From NCBI GenBank assembly GCA_964528535.1, contig CAZGSQ010000001.1, forward strand, positions 62,001 to 126,000: DNA of 64,000 nt, in the 5' to 3' direction. The translations under genes were made by a program, and so were the position numbers. The notes below the pieces were generated by a model. That model ran no database searches and was not told where the DNA came from. It saw only the letters and a list, made by a program, of their open reading frames with translations. This document shows, piece after piece, positions 61,341 through 64,000 of the stretch. Numbering within the stretch: position 1 is the first letter of the stretch; every line of letters begins with the position of its first letter. This DNA comes from CAINVV01 sp964528535. GTDB lineage: Bacteria; Bacteroidota; Bacteroidia; Bacteroidales; Prolixibacteraceae.

Positions 61341-62435
61341 ATGTTCAAATTTCGGTCCGTTTCTGATAAAAAACTCAAGTTTACCCTTCATACCATTGCC
61401 TGGATACTGGTTTTCCTAATTCCATTTTATCTGAACAACGCTTTTGGAGGAAATCAACACAGGTTGAACCAGTTTTATGCACACACCATTTCGGCAGCCC
61501 TCGTTTTTTATGCAGGTTATATCTGGTTGGTTCCCAAATTTTTCCTGCGGGAGAAATATTGGATCTACTTTATCATACTCATCGTCGTGGTCAATGCTTC
61601 CTACTTTCTGACCTCCTTCATCAATGACTGTATCCTGTTTGATGCCGTGGAGGATGCCAAATTTCAGGAGTTCATCCAAAAATTGGCAGCCAATGGGGTC
61701 GATTTTAAGGCTCCGATGAAGGCTTTCGGTTATTACAACCATGTACTCGCCTCCCTGTTAATCTCAGGGTTTGCCATTGGACTGGGTCTCATTGATAAAC
61801 TGAAGCAGAACGAAAAGAAGCAGAAGGAGATGGAAAAGGAGAAGCTTCATTCCGAACTTGCTTTTCTTAAAAATCAGGTGAGTCCGCATTTCTTCTTCAA
61901 CACACTCAACAACATCTACTCACTCATCGGCATTGACGGTCCCACTGCACAGCAATCCGTTTTGAAACTTTCGAAAATGATGCGTTACCTGTTATATGAA
62001 TCCGAACATGGTGAGACCCTGATGAGCCATGAGATTGAATTCATGGATAATTACATTGATTTGATGAAATTACGCCTCAGTCCCAGGGTGGATTTGCAGA
62101 TTGAGTTTCCAAAGGATTATGCTGATTTTTCTATAGCACCGCTTCTTTTTATACCCTTTATCGAAAATGCTTTCAAGCATGGGGTCGGACAACGAGGACC
62201 ATCCTTTATCAAAATAAGGATGGAAATTGACAATGATCGCATCTTCTTCCTAACGGAAAATAGTATTTGCAAGAGCGGTCAAACAGGCGATCTGGAGCAT
62301 TCAGGTATCGGACTGGAAAACGTCAAAAAACGTTTGGCTTTGTTGTTTGCCGGAAGACATGAACTAAATATCGAACATGGAGAATCCATTTTTGAGGTGA
62401 AATTGTCCATCATCAAATCCACGCCACTGTCATGA
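61341..62435 (+). CDS. LytS-type sensor histidine kinase
   Basis: A 364-residue membrane histidine kinase with four N-terminal helices (about 15-150), a short coiled coil (about 150-172, KQNEKKQKEMEKEKLHSEL), and the His_kinase domain. The phosphorylated His is about 183 in QVSPHFFFNTLNNI, followed by the ATPase motifs FIENAFKHGVG (N box) and GIGLENVKKRL (G box). The chosen start is the ATG at 61341; an upstream TTG frame is less likely. It overlaps the LytTR regulator gene by 4 nt (ATGA). The signal sensed is unknown. The export operon ends 131 nt upstream, so this pair is the likely regulator of it (context). Confidence 0.9.
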   Translation: MFKFRSVSDKKLKFTLHTIAWILVFLIPFYLNNAFGGNQHRLNQFYAHTISAALVFYAGYIWLVPKFFLREKYWIYFIILIVVVNASYFLTSFINDCILFDAVEDAKFQEFIQKLAANGVDFKAPMKAFGYYNHVLASLLISGFAIGLGLIDKLKQNEKKQKEMEKEKLHSELAFLKNQVSPHFFFNTLNNIYSLIGIDGPTAQQSVLKLSKMMRYLLYESEHGETLMSHEIEFMDNYIDLMKLRLSPRVDLQIEFPKDYADFSIAPLLFIPFIENAFKHGVGQRGPSFIKIRMEIDNDRIFFLTENSICKSGQTGDLEHSGIGLENVKKRLALLFAGRHELNIEHGESIFEVKLSIIKSTPLS

Positions 62436-63148
62436 AATTGCGGACCATTGCCATTGACGATGAACCGCTCGCACTCAAACTGGTAAGTGGATATATCAGT
62501 AAAACCCCTTATTTGGAGTTGGTTGGCGCTTTTGACAATCCGCTTGATGCAATTGATTTTCTTTCAAATGAAGAGGCAGAACTTATTTTTGTAGACATTC
62601 AGATGCCTGATCTTTCCGGGATTGAATTTACCAGAACACTTGAAGCGGATCATAAAATAGTCTTCACTACTGCTTATGAAAAATATGCCCTGGAAGGTTT
62701 TAAGCTGAATGCAGTAGATTATTTACTGAAGCCTTTCAGTTACGAAGAATTCCTCAAAGCAGCCGGTAAGGCTCACAAACTAGCAGAATTGGAAGCTAGT
62801 AACCTGCCAACCATCGAAGCGAACAATCAATTTTTGTTTTTGAAATCTGAATATAAGATACGGCGCATCAATTTCAATGATATCCTTTACATCGAAGGAT
62901 TAAAAGACTACATCAAAGTTTATACAACCGGTGAGGACAAGCCGATTTTGTCACTCAATTCCATTAAAGCACTGGAGCAGAAGCTTCCAGAAGAAAAATT
63001 TATGCGCGTACACAGGTCTTACCTTGTGAATCTGGAGAAAATTGAGACCATTGAGCGGAGCCGCATCATTTTTGGTAAAGTCTTTATTCCTGTAAGTGAT
63101 CAGTACAAAGAGAAGTTTCAGGAATTTCTGGATAAGAATTTCTTGTAA
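62432..63148 (+). CDS. LytTR family response regulator
   Basis: A 238-residue regulator. The receiver domain (1-120) has Asp9/Asp10 in AIDDEP, phosphoacceptor Asp55 in FVDIQMPDLSG, Thr in TTAYE and Lys in LLKPFSY. A linker leads to the LytTR DNA-binding domain (about 135-238) with ILYIEGLKDYIKVYT and FMRVHRSYLVNLEKIE, the family hallmarks. It is translationally coupled to the kinase gene (4-nt overlap), and both follow the tripartite export operon. It probably binds direct repeats upstream of that operon or its own. Confidence 0.93.
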   Translation: MKLRTIAIDDEPLALKLVSGYISKTPYLELVGAFDNPLDAIDFLSNEEAELIFVDIQMPDLSGIEFTRTLEADHKIVFTTAYEKYALEGFKLNAVDYLLKPFSYEEFLKAAGKAHKLAELEASNLPTIEANNQFLFLKSEYKIRRINFNDILYIEGLKDYIKVYTTGEDKPILSLNSIKALEQKLPEEKFMRVHRSYLVNLEKIETIERSRIIFGKVFIPVSDQYKEKFQEFLDKNFL

Positions 63149-63177
63149 TTGTGAGACATCCCGAACACAAATCCTTG

Positions 63178-63999
63178 TCAATGGGAAGGAGGAGTTTTCG
63201 CATACTTTCTTATTGATTCAAGAAGTACCTCTTCCTGGATGGGCTTTGAAATCAGGTCATCACATCCTGCCTGGTAGGCAAGCTCCTGTTCTTCGGCAAA
63301 AGTATAGGCCGTTTGAACGATAATCCTTACCGAAGGATGCATTTCCTTAATGATCTTTGTCGCCTCCAACCCACCCATCACAGGCATTTTCAAATCCATC
63401 AGTACAAGATCATAATGGGTAGTTGAGACCATGTCGACAGCTATTTTGCCATTCAGGGCATGATCGATTTTTTTAACCCGATTTTCGAGCAAAGTCTTGA
63501 TGTATTGAAAATTGATTGGTTCGTCTTCTGCAACCAGAATGGACATCTCCGAAATGTCTTCCGATGGGATGCGTTTTTGCCTGTTTTCAAATTTTAGTAC
63601 AGAACTGCTATCAACAGGTACCGTGAAAGAGAAACGTGATCCTATGTTAACTTCAGAAGAAACGCCAATTTTTCCTCCCATCAGTTCCACCAACTCCTTG
63701 GCGATGTTTAAACCCAGGCCATTCCCACGGATGGCCTGGGAGAGAGCCTGCTCTGAGCGGTAAAATGTCTCAAAAATCCGCTGAAACTCCTTCTGCGGTA
63801 TCCCCATTCCGGTATCCTTCACGAAAAATTCAATATGGTCGATGAAAAAATTGTAGCCTAACTCGACGAACCCATGGGAGGTGTATTTTATGGCATTGGA
63901 TACCAGATTGATAAGCACTTGTCTTATTTTATTTGCATCCGACAGAATGGTAAGGTTCCTGAATTGTTTCCCATTGGATATTCTAATTTCCAATCCCTT
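63178..63999 (-). CDS. Hybrid sensor histidine kinase, C-terminal part (truncated by the window edge)
   Basis: About 273 residues of a hybrid kinase whose N-terminus lies beyond the right edge. The visible part begins inside the HATPase_c domain (DANKIRQVLINLVSNAIKYT with the N box, then VKDTGMGIPQKE and GNGLGLNIAKELVELMGG). A receiver domain follows (about 150-265): VAEDEPIN, phosphoacceptor Asp in LVLMDLKMPVMGG, Thr in VQTAY, and Lys in LISKPI. No DNA-binding domain is attached. It is convergent with the LytTR gene, 29 nt apart, so it is unlikely to be its cognate kinase. Sensor part unknown. Confidence 0.9.
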   Translation of the reverse strand, partial: KGLEIRISNGKQFRNLTILSDANKIRQVLINLVSNAIKYTSHGFVELGYNFFIDHIEFFVKDTGMGIPQKEFQRIFETFYRSEQALSQAIRGNGLGLNIAKELVELMGGKIGVSSEVNIGSRFSFTVPVDSSSVLKFENRQKRIPSEDISEMSILVAEDEPINFQYIKTLLENRVKKIDHALNGKIAVDMVSTTHYDLVLMDLKMPVMGGLEATKIIKEMHPSVRIIVQTAYTFAEEQELAYQAGCDDLISKPIQEEVLLESIRKYAKTPPSH

Positions 64000-64000
64000 G

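Overview
The window looks like a chromosomal segment of a saccharolytic member of the Bacteroidota, probably the Bacteroidales/Marinilabiliales side. The evidence is the dense set of secreted glycoside hydrolases (four GH2, plus GH28, GH35, GH95, GH116 and two GH105), the DUF5020, XRE-cupin and LytS/LytTR families typical of that phylum, promoter-like TAnnTTTG boxes and the near absence of Shine-Dalgarno sequences. Genus cannot be told from the sequence alone.

Layout. 1-9.4 kb is mostly housekeeping: a cut-off secreted protein, an exported sugar-isomerase-like protein, ispD, a DUF2461 protein, an outer-membrane DUF5020 channel with an NCS2 purine permease, tRNA-Val(GAC), an acyl-CoA ligase, a cytochrome c lipoprotein and an Old Yellow Enzyme homologue. 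A DPP-IV-like peptidase follows at 9.5-11.7 kb. From 11.8 to 55.6 kb runs a carbohydrate-degrading island: MFS sugar porter + GH2 (11.8-16.1 kb), GH2 + GH28-like (16.6-21.2 kb), a divergent three-module esterase (21.6-24.2 kb), a GH2 carrying a LamG-like insert (24.6-28.4 kb), a GH116-small protein-GH2 operon (35.2-41.2 kb), a GH105-GH95-PQQ-like-GH35 set (43.5-50.3 kb) and a second GH105 (54.5-55.6 kb). GH105, GH28, GH95, GH35, GH2 and esterase activities together suit pectin/rhamnogalacturonan-type or other decorated plant or algal glycans. No SusC/SusD pair, HTCS, or intact sigma/anti-sigma pair is present, so uptake and sensing genes must lie elsewhere or work differently.

Inside the island is a convergent pair (28.7-32.8 kb) unlike ordinary degradative genes: a GT4 glycosyltransferase with a C-terminal alpha/alpha-toroid-like domain, and a GH130 glycoside-phosphorylase-like protein fused to a response-regulator receiver domain. 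Their stop codons overlap. It is the most unusual coding feature here.

The right end (56.6-64 kb) is a TolC-MacA-MacB type tripartite export operon followed by an overlapping LytS-type kinase and LytTR regulator, then a hybrid histidine kinase cut by the window edge.

Non-coding structure is rich: two tandem heptamer arrays (consensus ATATCTC/ATGTCTC) touching the stop codon of one gene and the start codon of another; a 59-bp near-perfect palindrome and a terminator hairpin sharing the core TCACCCCGTCA; a multi-stem repeat element next to an ECF sigma-factor relic; a DUF4143-type ATPase relic; and 21-nt and 42-nt tandem repeats in a 1-kb region without a convincing gene.
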